Shown one piece after another: positions 1 through 10,971 of a stretch of DNA of 64,000 nucleotides; the stretch's first letter is position 1, and every line of letters begins with the position of its first letter. The stretch is from Topomyia yanbarensis (lineage: Eukaryota > Arthropoda > Insecta > Diptera > Culicidae): contig NC_080672.1 in the NCBI RefSeq assembly GCF_030247195.1, positions 364,056,271-364,120,270 on the forward strand, read 5' to 3'. The notes below the pieces were generated by a model. That model searched no databases and was not told the DNA's origin. It worked only from the letters and a program-made list of their open reading frames with translations. A program made the position numbers and the translations under genes.

Positions 1-77
1 AGTTATTATTTTGCCGTAGTTAAATGGAAACTACCTTCAATGTGGTTTACCTAATTTTACCTTCCTGCACGATACCA
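1..77. repeat. Left fragment of a MITE split by a 3.9-kb insertion
   Basis: This stretch matches, in the same orientation, the middle of the complete MITE at 13638-13974; both share the block around TTAAATGGAAACTACCTTCA and then GATACCAC. The match stops at base 77 and resumes at 3964-4014, so the two pieces are one element interrupted by the segment 78-3963. The left terminus lies outside the window. Confidence 0.7.
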
Positions 78-3000
78 CACTGAACAAAAATTATTGCAAT
101 ATAGCGTATGATTTATCATATGAACGGCCTAAAAACTCGATGTTGACGATTTCGAATGGCAATCATTAAAAAAAAAATGAATTCAAGATCGAATGACTTC
201 ATATTTGAATTGGAATGAACAGGTTGTCGATTTTCAAATGATAAACATAACTGTAAAGGAATTGATTGCACTCGAAAAAGTAAACGATGGCGTTGATAAT
301 CATCATTCCAAATCACAGCAGTTCATTATTCGTATTTCATCTGTTTTCAGTGCTCGGGCTGAACCAAATGACAATCATTTGATGCGCGCAATGCGATTGG
401 AAGAAGTTTTTCTTAGTTTTTTTTCTCTTTACTAGTAACAGCATATACTAAAACCACATCCGTTCACGAGAGCAAAAAAATATTTGTAATTTTATTAGTG
501 TTAACGATAACCTGGTAGTGAAAACTGTTTTTCAGGTCAAGAAAAATACATCCAGTTCAAACGATTTATTTGTGCCCATTTTCGGACAATATCACTGGCA
601 TGGGGGTCTTGAGAGCATACAGGAAATCATCCGCGACGGTCTTGGAACTGCAAAAAGCAAACAACTGTGAAAGACGAGGCGAACGAAGTATTGGATAAGG
701 TGTCTAAAAGACAAGAGGTAAAATGTTTGGTAAAGGTTTGTACACGGTCAGTTTCACGATCTGGTTAATCATTTTAGAATAGGACAGCGTTCATCGGATG
801 CCAACTCTCTGTTAATTGGTGCCTACATCACTTGTGACGCCGAAATGGCCATTAAGTTTTGATATCCCAGTAAGAGCACAATGGAATTGGGAACTACTGG
901 TTCCGAAATATTACGGAGGTATATGGCTTCCACAGTAGTTACGTGTGGCAACCCAAAAGTCTGGAAATTTTTCACGGGCCTGCTCGATTCTTGTTTTCAA
1001 GGCGGTCTCAGTCCCGCAATCAATACACTGAATTTTTGCACATTCGGGAGTTGCAGGATATGTCACATGCCACATGAGGAACCGACAGAGTTACAAATAA
1101 TCGAAGCTCTTTGTTGACTGCTGAAAATGAACCTGTTGCGACTCGCGGTGAATAGAAAAAATATTCATTCAACTATCCATCTTATTCATTCAGTTGAATA
1201 TCGTACAATATATTCATTACACTAATTATCTAGGAAAATGTTTTCAAATGTCGATAAAGCATATGAAACAACAATCATCACCGCTTACATTGTGCCAGGG
1301 CCTACTTTGATGCGTTTGATTCGTTGCTACACGGTCGCTTCGTGTAATAATCGGAGTCGAATGAAAATATGCATGGATGAATGGGCGGTTTGTTCGTTTG
1401 ACATTTTCAGCTGCGTCACTGAATATTGAAAATGAATGCGGCTGAATATGATCAATTTTCATTCAATGAATTTGAATATTTTTAACTCTGGGAACCGATA
1501 TGCGATCGGTTTGGTTCTATCCCGATGACCGCGCCGGCTGGACTGTTGCCGCCGCTACATACGGAACGTGCCATATGCCATATATATTTAACCCAATATA
1601 TTCCGAATCACTGTCGCGAGGAGAGGGATTTAAGAAGTATAGCTCCCATGCCTCCGCATAGCTCAATGTGGTCCTGATGTTCGTGTGCCAACAAAGTAAA
1701 AGATCATGGCATGTTCGGTGATAATAGTGAGAAAAAGAAATTGCACATGTCCCTCGAACAAGAAACTAATAATGTTCAAAGACAATCCAAAATTTAGTAA
1801 AATTACACACTATACAAGACGTCCGGATTTCCAAACAAGATTTGATTGGATATTTGAAAACAGCGCATTCCCGTGGAGACCATTTTGAATAAACCTTTAG
1901 CAACTGGCGTCTCCTGCACCAACGACATATAAGTTCTTGACTTTGAAAAGCTCCGATGAATTCGAAACCAATGAAACCCTGGCCGAAGAAGTTGGTAGAC
2001 CAGTGGACAAATTATACCTACAGCTATGACTCGCTAGATGTGGCCAACTTTGTATCTATTGTTCGTGAATGGAAGCAGACATGCTCCGCTAGCATATTTC
2101 CTCTATTCAAAGAGCTTGGCGTAATAGGTTCTCCGAAACGAATGTGATTAAAACGTAGTATTGATCCAATCGAACAGTAATGTTCAAATACAAGCGGCTC
2201 GTATCAATTTGTCCATTTTTACAGAAAAAGTAACAAACCGTTGAGTTCCTATATATTAATCAACTACCAAACGACAATGTCCTGGATTTATTTAAGCTTG
2301 AGAAGACGGATGTTTTTCTTATATATACGATGGTATCAAATACGACATTATCGCACAGCCATATAGTTTTAGGTGTACCTATGAATTGCCGTCTCTTATT
2401 ACCAAGAGTAATTTTCAAAAAAATACTTGGTTGGAAATGAAGAAAATCCAAACTACGCTAAATCTCGACTGACTGGATGCATCCTACGGGTAGCATCTTT
2501 TTAAATTCTCGTTGAATGTGAACATATATCCTTGTACGATTTCAACAGCTAGGATCTGTGATAATTATATAGAGTATTATTGATCAATATTAATGTTTCA
2601 AAGGTTTTCTTCCATTTAATTCCACTATGTTTAATAGTGGAGTTAAATGGAAGAAAACCTTTGAAACATTACGTACATTCCACTAAGACCTCCGTTCGCG
2701 TATATATTGTGATCAATGTTGTTTCTCTTTGTTCAAAGCCGTCCATCAGGATTCTTCTAATACCACGCATCTCAATAAAATAGAGCAAATCGGATGCCAC
2801 AAACTTCCGTAACTTCTTTCCGTAATATCCTAAGAGGAGAACAAACGAACTATACTGAAGGGAGCAACGGAACCGGGTATCACCTCAGACTATTTACTAT
2901 TTAAACAGATTTGAACTAAAAATGTTGCATTTGTATACCATATCTAGCCAAACATTTGAAAAGAACCCATCTGTCAAACGTAAAAATAGAGGAAATTATA

Positions 3001-3963
3001 AAAGGAGTTTTGAATTTGTTTCAAATTCATTATAATCTTATTTAAAAAAATTGTTACTATTTTATTTCGTTTAATTGCGTTAGATATATCTTACATTTGA
3101 TTAATAACCGACAACAAATAAGTGTAGCATGAGATTTAACTTTAATAAATTTAATAGAATCGCATTCAAATGAATAGCTAAAGGCCAGTCAGCAGCTGAC
3201 TTCATTCAGTAACATAAATTATGCTAAATCTACAAGGTGCAGTGTCCCGACTCGATTCATTATGATTGGCAACTATACTAAGCAAAATTTGGAATGCCAA
3301 AACCTTCTTTTTATAGTACGGTAGCAAGTTTTAAGCATTTGATCTGTGTTTATGAATACGAATTTGTAAAATCTAGGCTGCGATAATATGTGAGTCCTAC
3401 TTAAGGGGAATTGTTTAAATACAAACTCACCGAAAAGCAGCTATTAGATACTATTTAGAGATGTTTTCAAAAGTTTATTATAATAGCCAATAGTTTTTAA
3501 ATAAACCAATTAAAATAATATTCGTTTGCATCAATTTCATCACGAAGTATATAAAAACAAATTCCTTTGAACTGATGGTCTACCTAAAACCAAAAAACTA
3601 TCGACTTGCTGTTCCAGCAACTTTCATTCAATTTTTTGATGACATGCATGCGAAAAAATATTTGGAGTAGTTCGATTTTTTTATTTGCTATATAAATTAA
3701 ACATGAGACTATCTGATCGAATGTGACGTTTTAGTTGTTGAAAAATAAATGATCACATTTCAAAACAGAATGATTGCTATTTCGAATTTTACAACTTTTG
3801 CTTTTATCTTTTGTATGCCTATCATTTGATGTTTGCATACAAAGACGAAAAGTTGATTGCAACAAAAATCAAATGGCAGTCATCCAAAACACAACTGCCA
3901 ATTGTTAAAGGGCCAGGTCAACAAGAGTATCATTCGATTTAACGCAACGGTTTTGGTACAGTG
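78..3963. mobile_element. CACTG-ended insertion, CACTA/EnSpm-like candidate, no intact transposase
   Basis: Comparison with the uninterrupted MITE copy at 13.9 kb defines this 3886-bp insertion. It begins CACTGAACAAAAA and ends with the inverted TTTTGGTACAGTG. CA occurs on both sides (76-77 and 3964-3965) but once in the intact copy, so the target duplication is 2 bp. CACTR termini with a 2-3-bp duplication are typical of the CACTA superfamily, but the inverted repeat is short and imperfect. No reading frame above 80 codons gives a recognisable transposase, so this is a non-autonomous or decayed element. A near-perfect hairpin lies inside at 2591-2671. I see no host gene in this interval. Confidence 0.5.
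2591..2671. repeat. Near-perfect 37-bp-arm hairpin
   Basis: The arms at 2591-2627 and 2635-2671 are reverse complements except for one position, which would be a G-U pair in RNA, with a 7-nt loop at 2628-2634. Such complete pairing is more like a small foldback or siRNA-type hairpin than a typical animal pre-miRNA, which has bulges. It lies inside the 3.9-kb insertion, so it is probably transposon-derived. Confidence 0.75.
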
Positions 3964-4014
3964 CACGAGATTGAGTCAAAAGTACTGAATTTTAGGTAGT
4001 TTTTCGGTGGCGTG
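3964..4014. repeat. Right fragment of the split MITE
   Basis: GAGATTGAGTCAAA through GGTAGTTTTTCGG matches the right end of the MITE at 13638-13974 and completes the fragment at 1-77. The terminal CGTG at 4011-4014 corresponds to the CCGTG end of the intact copy. Confidence 0.65.
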
Positions 4015-4070
4015 TGGAAGGTTATCATGGTTGCCAGTCTCGCTGTTTTTATAATATATATGGAAAAAGT

Positions 4071-4305
4071 CTCGACAAACATATGATTACGGCTTAAAAG
4101 CTAACTGTCAAAATGCTCTTTGAAAGCAAATTCTGGACAGACCATTACTGGCTAAACACAGTTCATAGCAGTTAATGAAAGAGAAAACTTTTTTCTTTTG
4201 CTTACTACCAACATCTGTGATTGGCGACTAATGGTTTATCCGGAATTTCCTTTCAAAGAGAATTTTGACAGTTGGCTTTTAAGCCGTAATCATATGTTTG
4301 TCGAG
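4071..4305. mobile_element. MITE, family with CTCGACAAACATATG ends and 4-bp target duplication (copy 1)
   Basis: The 235-bp element starts CTCGACAAACATATGATTAC and ends with its inverse; the inverted repeats run about 50 bp. AAGT flanks both sides (4067-4070 and 4306-4309). There is no coding capacity. A second copy at 6136-6385 is flanked by AATT. A variable 4-bp duplication fits superfamilies such as Sola1 or Chapaev, but the family cannot be assigned without a transposase. Confidence 0.85.
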
Positions 4306-4857
4306 AAGTTATTTTTTGTTGATTTCCCATCATTTCATTTGGCAATCGTGAAAAAAGTGTGATAGCGAAGTGCATCAAAAATCCAACTTTCAAAGCAATA
4401 AACAATATCATCCAATACAATCATCATGGGTCAATTAGCTTAAGCTCTATAAGTTTTTTTTTAATTTTTTTTATGTAGCTGATTTTAAAGATACATAGTC
4501 GAACCAAATACATATTTGTATTTGGTCGAACTTTCTTTTCGCTTTGTTGTTCCCAAAATAAATAAAAAATATTTTACAAGCTTTAATATATTTGGAATTA
4601 TGAGATCTATCGAAGAATTTTAGGGTTGTCCGATTACGATTAATCGATTAACGGCTATTGGCGATTTGCGGAAAAAAACTAAAATTAGTCATGTGACACC
4701 TTTGATTCAGCCATGAACTGGCAAAGTGATACATTTGGTTTTTCTTTTCTCACTCGCAAATGAGTCTTAGCTTCCAACAAAAGCTTTATTTTCTTCTCGG
4801 AAAAAGTTTACCAGTGCCAAAATATGAATGAAACAAGTAAGAAATTTAGTGTTATTT

Positions 4858-5705
4858 GAAATTATTCTGAAATTACAGCCTTTTGAAACTATTTGGCTCA
4901 TACATTCCTTCAAAATGTGATCGGGATGTTATGGTGGTTAAAAAAACTCTTCATAAATAAAGTTTCAACTGGAAACCAAGACCCAATTAGTACCAATATT
5001 AAACTCCTTCATGTTTTGGACTACGTAGGAGATGTTGTTAAGTCTATCAGAGAGAAGGATCGGCTGTATATGATGCAAAGCTGACACTTTCTCATTCAAT
5101 TGGCGATTCTACGTTGAAAACGTTCACAACGTTCATTTTGCCATATATTTTCTGTAAACTTTGGTAAAAAATAACTTTTAAACAACATGTCACCTTTAAA
5201 TTTGTTGAGAATTGCTTACGAAAACGAAGGAAAACTATCATTTTATAAAATGATGAGTAAACATCTTGCGAAAAGGGTGCAAAACGTAGTGGTTTCTAAT
5301 ATCATTTGCAAAGCTACATGTGTGCGGCTCCAAAATGTAATTTGTTGGACACCGTAGTCGACTCAACATCATTTCCCCTTTCTCCTAAGTCAAGCTAAAC
5401 CTTCATGAGAAGGTGTAAATTCATGAAACTCTCCGGATAACGCGAGGTAGGAATATATACGGCTAATTGGAAAGTGTCAGATTTGCATCATACACAGCCG
5501 ATCCTTCTCTGATAGGCTTAACAGAATCTGCTACGTAGTCCAAAATAAGACGGAGTTTAACATTGGTACTAATTGGGTCTCGATTTCCAGTTAAAACTTT
5601 ATTTATGGAAAGTATTTTTATAACCACCATAATACCCCGATTACATTTCGAAGAAATGTATGGGCCAAATAGCTTCAAATGGCTGTAATTTCAGAATAAT
5701 TGCAA
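4858..5705. repeat. Large inverted repeat, arms about 240 bp
   Basis: The arm at about 4858-5098 and the inverted arm at about 5465-5705 are clearly similar by eye, separated by about 370 bp. Related short peptides can be read from both arms (around 4893-5084 plus strand and 5463-5678 minus strand, sharing DPISTN and LDYV). This is either a foldback transposon or two head-to-head insertions. No function is recognisable, and I see no gene between 4306 and 5750. Confidence 0.65.
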
Positions 5706-5753
5706 GCCTTTCTATTCCCGTTAAAAAAGAAACGGTGCCGAAGTATTTCAATG

Positions 5754-5843
5754 AAGTAATAATTTTTCAGTGAAACCTAGTTCAACGCGTTCTTTTTTGC
5801 ATTGGGCTTAAAACGTCAGAAATTGAATAAGAAAGAGAGAATT
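5754..5843. repeat. Direct repeat, copy 1 of the sequence upstream of zinc-finger gene 1
   Basis: This block, from AAGTAATAATTTTTCAGTG to AAGAAAGAGAGAATT, recurs at 6951-7030, lacking about 10 nt there. The two copies bracket a 1.1-kb stretch made mostly of MITEs. The second copy lies about 140 bp before the start codon of zinc-finger gene 1, so it may be 5' flank or promoter DNA that was duplicated. Confidence 0.8.
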
Positions 5844-5865
5844 CAAGAGTACTTATTCAAAAGGT

Positions 5866-6196
5866 CCTAAATGACATTGAGCTCGAACTGGGAAAAACGA
5901 GGCTGAAGTTTCATGGACCTAAAACAAATTCCTATTAGAGAACAAAATATGCGTTTTGATGGAACAATTCTCGACAAACATATGATTACGGCTTAAAAGC
6001 CAACTGTCAAAATTCTCTTTGAAAGGAAATGCCTAAATGACATTGAGCTCGAACTGGGAAAAACGAGGCTGAAGTTTCATGGACCTAAAACAAATTCCTA
6101 TTAGAGAACAAAATATGCGTTTTGATGGAACAATTCTCGACAAACATATGATTACGGCTTAAAAGCCAACTGTCAAAATTCTCTTTGAAAGGAAAT
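5866..6196. repeat. Perfect 166-bp tandem duplication
   Basis: 5866-6031 is repeated at 6032-6196 with no difference that I can see. The unit includes the first 62 bp of the MITE whose complete copy is 6136-6385, so it duplicated after that MITE inserted. A very recent event is the simplest reading. Confidence 0.9.
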
Positions 6197-6385
6197 ACCG
6201 GACAAACCGTTACTCGCCAATCACAGATGTTGGTAGTATAGAAAAGAGAAAAGTTTTCTCTTTCATTAACTGCTATGAACTGTGTTTAGCCAGTAATTTC
6301 CTTTCAAAGAGTATTTTGACCAGAATTTCCTTTCAAAGAGTATTTTGACAGTTGGCTCTTAAGCCGTAATCATATGTTTGTCGAG
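6136..6385. mobile_element. MITE, CTCGACAAACATATG family (copy 2)
   Basis: This 250-bp copy has the same long inverted ends as 4071-4305 and is flanked by AATT at 6132-6135 and 6386-6389. Near its right end the block AATTTCCTTTCAAAGAGTA is duplicated, making it slightly longer than copy 1. A partial left end of the same element is at 5970-6031 because of the tandem duplication. Confidence 0.85.
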
Positions 6386-6408
6386 AATTATGCCAATATA
6401 GTCTAAGG

Positions 6409-6742
6409 CTAGGGGCAGATCACTCTAAGAATGTATAACAAATTTGCATCAAATTGAAAAAATGCATTTAATTTCCATTTTTGCATCAGCTTTGCACTGC
6501 CTCGCAAAAAAGTTTATTTAACAAACGTCCTACGCTGATCCACTTTGTTCGACGTTTTGTTAAATGTAGGGCTAATTTTTCTGTAGAGTTTTGACGTCTT
6601 ACACGCAACGCAAACAACATTGCACGCAACGCAAAAACATTGCACGCAACGCAAAATACATTATGAATTTCTATTTTGATGGAAATAAATGCATTTAATT
6701 TCGCTGATTTTTAAAAATGCATCACAAGTGATCTGCCCCTAG
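6409..6742. mobile_element. hAT-type MITE with perfect 8-bp target duplication
   Basis: The element begins CTAGGGGCAGATCACT and ends with its exact inverse, 334 bp in all. GTCTAAGG stands on both sides (6401-6408 and 6743-6750). An 8-bp duplication is the hAT signature. The interior has no ORF but carries three copies of an ACGCAACGCAAA-type motif near 6602-6652. It sits about 430 bp upstream of zinc-finger gene 1. Confidence 0.9.
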
Positions 6743-6950
6743 GTCTAAGGACTATGCTCTTTAGGTAAATAATACTAAAAACATGAAATGTTTAGTGCTA
6801 ATATAGTTTTTAAGCGCTTTAGAATGATGCGTCTTTTTGGAAATTATAGAACCTTTCACATAGGTCTTTTTTCGGGCCCAAGAATCATACGACGCTGCAC
6901 ATACGGCTTTTTTCAGCAAAGGTAGCTCTTATGACGCTCTAGAAATATTT

Positions 6951-7030
6951 AAGTAATAATTTTTCAGTGCATCGCGTTCTTTTTTGCATTGGGCTTAAAA
7001 CGTCAGAAATTGAATAAGAAAGAGAGAATT
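6951..7030. repeat. Direct repeat, copy 2, upstream of zinc-finger gene 1
   Basis: Second copy of the block at 5754-5843. It ends 138 bp before the ATG at 7169, so it probably lies in the promoter or 5' UTR of that gene. No TATA box is obvious. Confidence 0.75.
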
Positions 7031-7168
7031 TTCAAAATATTGTGAATGCTTGTAACAGATTTTGAAAAGTTATTTTCCTCGTTAAGAAAAATCTTAATCA
7101 GAATGATCATTATTCTGTAAAAATCAGCCCGGCAAATAGTAACACTAAACAAAGGCAGTGTTCTCTCC

Positions 7169-8861
7169 ATGAATGCAATGGAAGCGGTTAAAAATAGTTG
7201 TCGACTGTGTTTGGATCCGACTGTAAACAAAGCTTCCGATTCTGCTTCTACCTCTGAAAACGGCAGCACCATTGAAGCAGCTCCACTCAACAAAAAATTG
7301 AGCAGTGTGTTCAATTTTACAGTGAGTTTTTTCTGTAATACATTCAGCGTGAATGCTTTATTATACATTCTTCGCCCATTTTCAGTTCGACAAAATGACC
7401 CAACTGCCGAATTATGTGTGCAAGCAGTGCTGCACGATTGTAGGAGATTTCTACCGGTTTTCGGAGATGGTACAACAAAACCAGAAATATCTGCGCTCGC
7501 TGATTGTGCCCGATAGTGAAGTGAAACTGGATCCAAGCGGCGAAGAGGATCATAGTGACAATAAGAGCGCTTTGATTCTCGAGGTGAAGATTGAACCGGA
7601 GGTGCAGGCGGAAGTAATGATCACTGAGCAGACAGAATGGGCCGAGGGAAGAACGAATTTAGATGACGATGATGATGAAGGTGACGGGGAAGATGATTGT
7701 GGTGGTGCTGATAGTGGAGATGATAGCGAAGAAGATGAAGATTGGAAACCAGGTGATCGAAATGAACCAGAGGTTAGGAAGGAAATGGCTATAGTAAAAG
7801 TTAAGCGAAAGTACACCAGAAGATCTCCGAGAAAGTCAAAGAAGGCGAAGAAAGAGTCGGGACATGATCCTTCGAAAGAATACAGAAGTAAACCGAAGAA
7901 GGAGATTGAGGAAGAAGATAAACAAATTCTAGAGTATTTCAAGTTTGCATGTGAGCTGTGCCATGAGACGACAGTAACATTTATTGAGCTAAGGAAACAT
8001 TTTCGCGAAAAGCATGAACAGAAAGGGTATCATCGATGTTGCAATAAGAAACTATTCAAGAGATGCCACCTTCTGGAACACATACAAGTTCATCTGAATC
8101 CAAACCTGTACGGGTGTGACCTGTGTCCAAAAAGTTTCAGTTCCAAGGAATATCTGCAATTGCATAAGATGCAAGCGCATGCATCGGAAGTTGATCGACC
8201 GTTCAAATGTGACAAGTGTCCAAAAAGCTTCATTCAAAAAGGACAATTGTCTTCCCATATGGGCCGTCATCAGCTGTACCCGTGCACTTTGTGCGATAAA
8301 GTGCTGGCCGGAAAGGGATCACTGACCGCCCATATGGTTAACATGCACAGCGATATGGGTCGAATGATTTGCGATACCTGTGGGCGTGAGTTCAAAACAA
8401 AACCCTGCTTCGATAAGCACGTTCGCAAGCACATGGGTCTGCAGGAAGACACCAGCATCGAGTGTCATCTGTGTAACGTGATTCTGCACAATAAAGCCAC
8501 CATGAAAAAGCACATGATTGCAAAGCACACTCCAACGGATGAAGTGTTTATTTGTAATGAGTGTGGCAAACAGGCACCGAATAAGTTCGCTCTGGAATCT
8601 CACAAGCGAAAGGTGCACTGCGAGGAAAAGTATCAGTGTGAGTTTTGTGAGAAACGATTCAAAAATCCAATTACACTGAAGGAGCACCGGGCGACACATA
8701 CCGGTGAGATTCTGTACTCGTGCCCTTTCTGTGCGACCACTTTTAATTCGAAGGCAAACATGTATGCCCACAAAAAGAAAGCCCATCCGTACGAGTGGGC
8801 TCAGGAACGTATCAGTAAGGGACAGGCCCAGCGGCAGCAGCATCATCAGCCGTCGCAGTGA
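7169..8861 (+). CDS. ZAD-C2H2 zinc-finger transcription factor, gene 1 (grauzone-like)
   Basis: Predicted nuclear DNA-binding protein of 542 residues. Two exons join: 7169-7321 and 7386-8858 plus stop; the 64-nt intron starts GTGAGT and ends TTTTCAG, phase 0. The ZAD zinc-binding Cys are C11, C14, C63 and C66, the second pair being supplied by exon 2. A strongly acidic stretch (about 143-174, Asp/Glu runs) and a basic stretch (about 190-208) follow. Ten fingers occupy about 238-520. Finger 2 is unusual, with adjacent Cys (HRCCNKKLF) instead of Cys-x2-Cys. An in-frame Met at 7178 is an alternative start. ZAD domains dimerise in known insect proteins. Finger order and the CCNKK finger resemble grauzone-like proteins (recalled, not searched). 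It converges with gene 2, 250 bp away. No canonical AATAAA was seen downstream. Confidence 0.93.
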
Positions 8862-9107
8862 AATTGTGGTACAGCGTGCCATCCGTTTCCATAGAAGGTA
8901 TTATACGTGTTAATAATAGTATATAAGTACGATTTTCGTAAAAGTAATACATAGAGTTATCGCTACGTGGAATTCTCTATTGATTTACAATATATCTTTT
9001 TCCTTTCTTGGTAGATATCGATACATTTAGCATCGGAAATATAGAAAATTGAACAGCAGAGTTGGAAAGAAAGACTCGGAAAACATCTTAAGGTGAGTGA
9101 AACATAT

Positions 9108-9113
9108 TTTATT
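9108..9113 (-). terminator. AATAAA polyadenylation signal overlapping the stop of zinc-finger gene 2
   Basis: On the minus strand the end of the gene reads CAT TAA TAAAA, so AATAAA (9113-9108) overlaps the TAA stop codon (9114-9112). No other canonical hexamer is needed, implying a very short 3' UTR in the gap before convergent gene 1. Confidence 0.6.
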
Positions 9114-10513
9114 AATGCTGTTTCTCATCTAAAAACCCTCCCGTGGATTTCCGCTTGGCTTCCATCCACTCGTCCGGGTGCTTGTTTTTCTTGTGTGAGT
9201 ACAGGTTTCCATTCGAATTTGTGGACATTCCACACACATCGCACTGGTACAGCCTTTGACCCGTGTGAGATGCTTGGTGTTCCTTTAAATTGATCCTTCG
9301 CTTGAAAGTTTTATCGCAATATTCGCACTGAAATTTCTCCTGCACGTGAACACGCCACTTGTGGGTAACCATCGATTTGCGGTTTGGGTATACTTGGTTA
9401 CAAACGTCACAGGTGACCGCGGTGTTCATTCCACTGTGAACCGTACTCATATGTGATTTCATGTTACCTTTGTTAACCCAGGTATCACACATGTCACACT
9501 GGACTCTCTCTTCCCGTTGACCTAACTGGCACTTGCTGATGTGGCAATTTAGCAACGATTTGCTACGGAATCCTTTCCCACAGCTGTCGCAAATAAAATT
9601 TTCGCTAGTGATCTCATGAATGCGAGAAAGATGTTTTCTTAGTGCAGTTTTAGTCGAGAGTACTTGCTGGCAAATGTGACACTCTAACTTTACGTGAGTT
9701 TCACGGTGGTCTTTAAGTTGGGATGATTTGTAAAAGCATGCATCACATTGGTCACATCTGAATCGTTTGGATTTCTCGATGCCATGCACTCTTGCGCGAT
9801 GCGTCTGGAGTATGTATTTCGTTTTGTAACTTTTTTGACATACGGTACACTGAAAGCGACTCGGATCAAGATGAACATGATTCAAGATACCGGTGACAGA
9901 TTTGCGATGATCCGTAAGGGTGTGTCGCTTCAATTCTTGTAAGGATTCGAATGAGTCATGACAAGTGTCGCACTGTAATGTATTGTCCTCTTTAGTTAGA
10001 CTGTCTTCATTGATTTGTTTTCGGCATCTAAGGGCCAAAGGAGTTTCATCGTCGGTTTCATCTGAATCGTCTTCGATTTTAGTTTTCAACTGTATAAACT
10101 CCACCTGTACTTCAAACGTTTTACTCTCGTTCCCATCAGAATCGCTGGATAATTTTTCTTGTTGGTTCAGTGAAGGTTCCAATTGCACAACTTCAAGCTT
10201 TGGAACAACAGCCTCTCTGGACAAGAGTTGCTGTTCGTTTTTGCGGACCATTTCCGAGAAGGTATAGAACTCGTCAATCTTAGACGTGCATTCCTCACAA
10301 ATCATGTTGGGTAGATTAGGACCACTTTCCAGCTGTAAGAAAACATCACACACCCCGTTATTTTTACTCGTTATTCGGTTCATACAAAAATACTGCGGCC
10401 ATTCTTACAGGAAATGTAAACAGTGTTTTTATTTTGTACCGAATGGCATCGTCACTTAGTGATATGCTTGACTTGGTATAATTTTTCAAACAAAAACGAC
10501 ATATTTGCTCCAT
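9112..10513 (-). CDS. ZAD-C2H2 zinc-finger protein, gene 2 (tandem pair with gene 3)
   Basis: Predicted 441-residue transcription factor. Exon 1 is 10513-10409 (35 codons, starting MEQICRFCLKNY). The 76-nt intron 10408-10333 begins GTAAGA and ends TTACAG. Exon 2 is 10332-9112. ZAD Cys are C5, C8, C47 and C50. Nine fingers are visible. Finger 2 of the gene 1/4/5 type is lost: the CC half is gone and only a remnant (ILNHVHLDP) remains. In the finger starting FICDSCGKGF the last zinc ligand is Cys instead of His (CHISKC), giving a C2HC finger; gene 3 keeps the His. An ATG at 10383 in the intron opens the same frame as exon 2 but would lack half the ZAD, so I prefer the spliced model. The closest relative in the window is gene 3, just upstream on the same strand. 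Confidence 0.92.
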
Positions 10514-10920
10514 AACTGAGAATCGGTGTAAGCGATCGTTTCGGCCACGGGGAACTCTGTAGAGTTCTGTTCACTTTTTTTTTTATTTACTCCAAATCGA
10601 ATAATAAATCCAAAAACAATAAATCAAGCCAAACTTTTAAAAAAGGCCTAACTGTCAATGGTAAAAATTAAGAAAATTGCAGGCGGGGACAACTTGACAG
10701 CTCCCATACTGACTTATTTGACATCTAGGCCACCAACACAGTCTCAATGTTTATGGTGAAAATTTCACAGATTTTTGGAAATATTCCGATTTTTCACAGA
10801 TTTTTGAAAATTTCACATATATTTTTCTTCTGTTTCAGGCATCAAAGATGGTATTTTTTTTTGACCGAAACGCAGATTTCAAAGTGGCATTCCTAATCTG
10901 GTCTACAGAAAATGAAAGAG
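10514..10920. other. Spacer between tandem zinc-finger genes 2 and 3
   Basis: About 400 bp holding the presumed promoter of gene 2 and the 3' flank of gene 3. The string CAGAGTTGGAAAGAAA just downstream of gene 3 (10921) recurs downstream of gene 2 (about 9058), so the duplicated unit included 3' flanking DNA. No TATA box or other site can be supported. Confidence 0.5.
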
Positions 10921-10971
10921 CAGAGTTGGAAAGAAAAACTCAGAAAACGTATAGAGGTGAGTAAACCTTAA

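Noticed and set aside
881..1117. Short ORFs in the 3.9-kb insertion as host genes
   Set aside because: Frames are under 81 codons, mutually overlapping and without recognised motifs.
10333..10383. Start of zinc-finger gene 2 at the ATG at 10383
   Set aside because: This would place 17 intronic codons in the protein and omit the first Cys pair of the ZAD; the spliced exon 1 at 10513-10409 restores it and matches gene 3.
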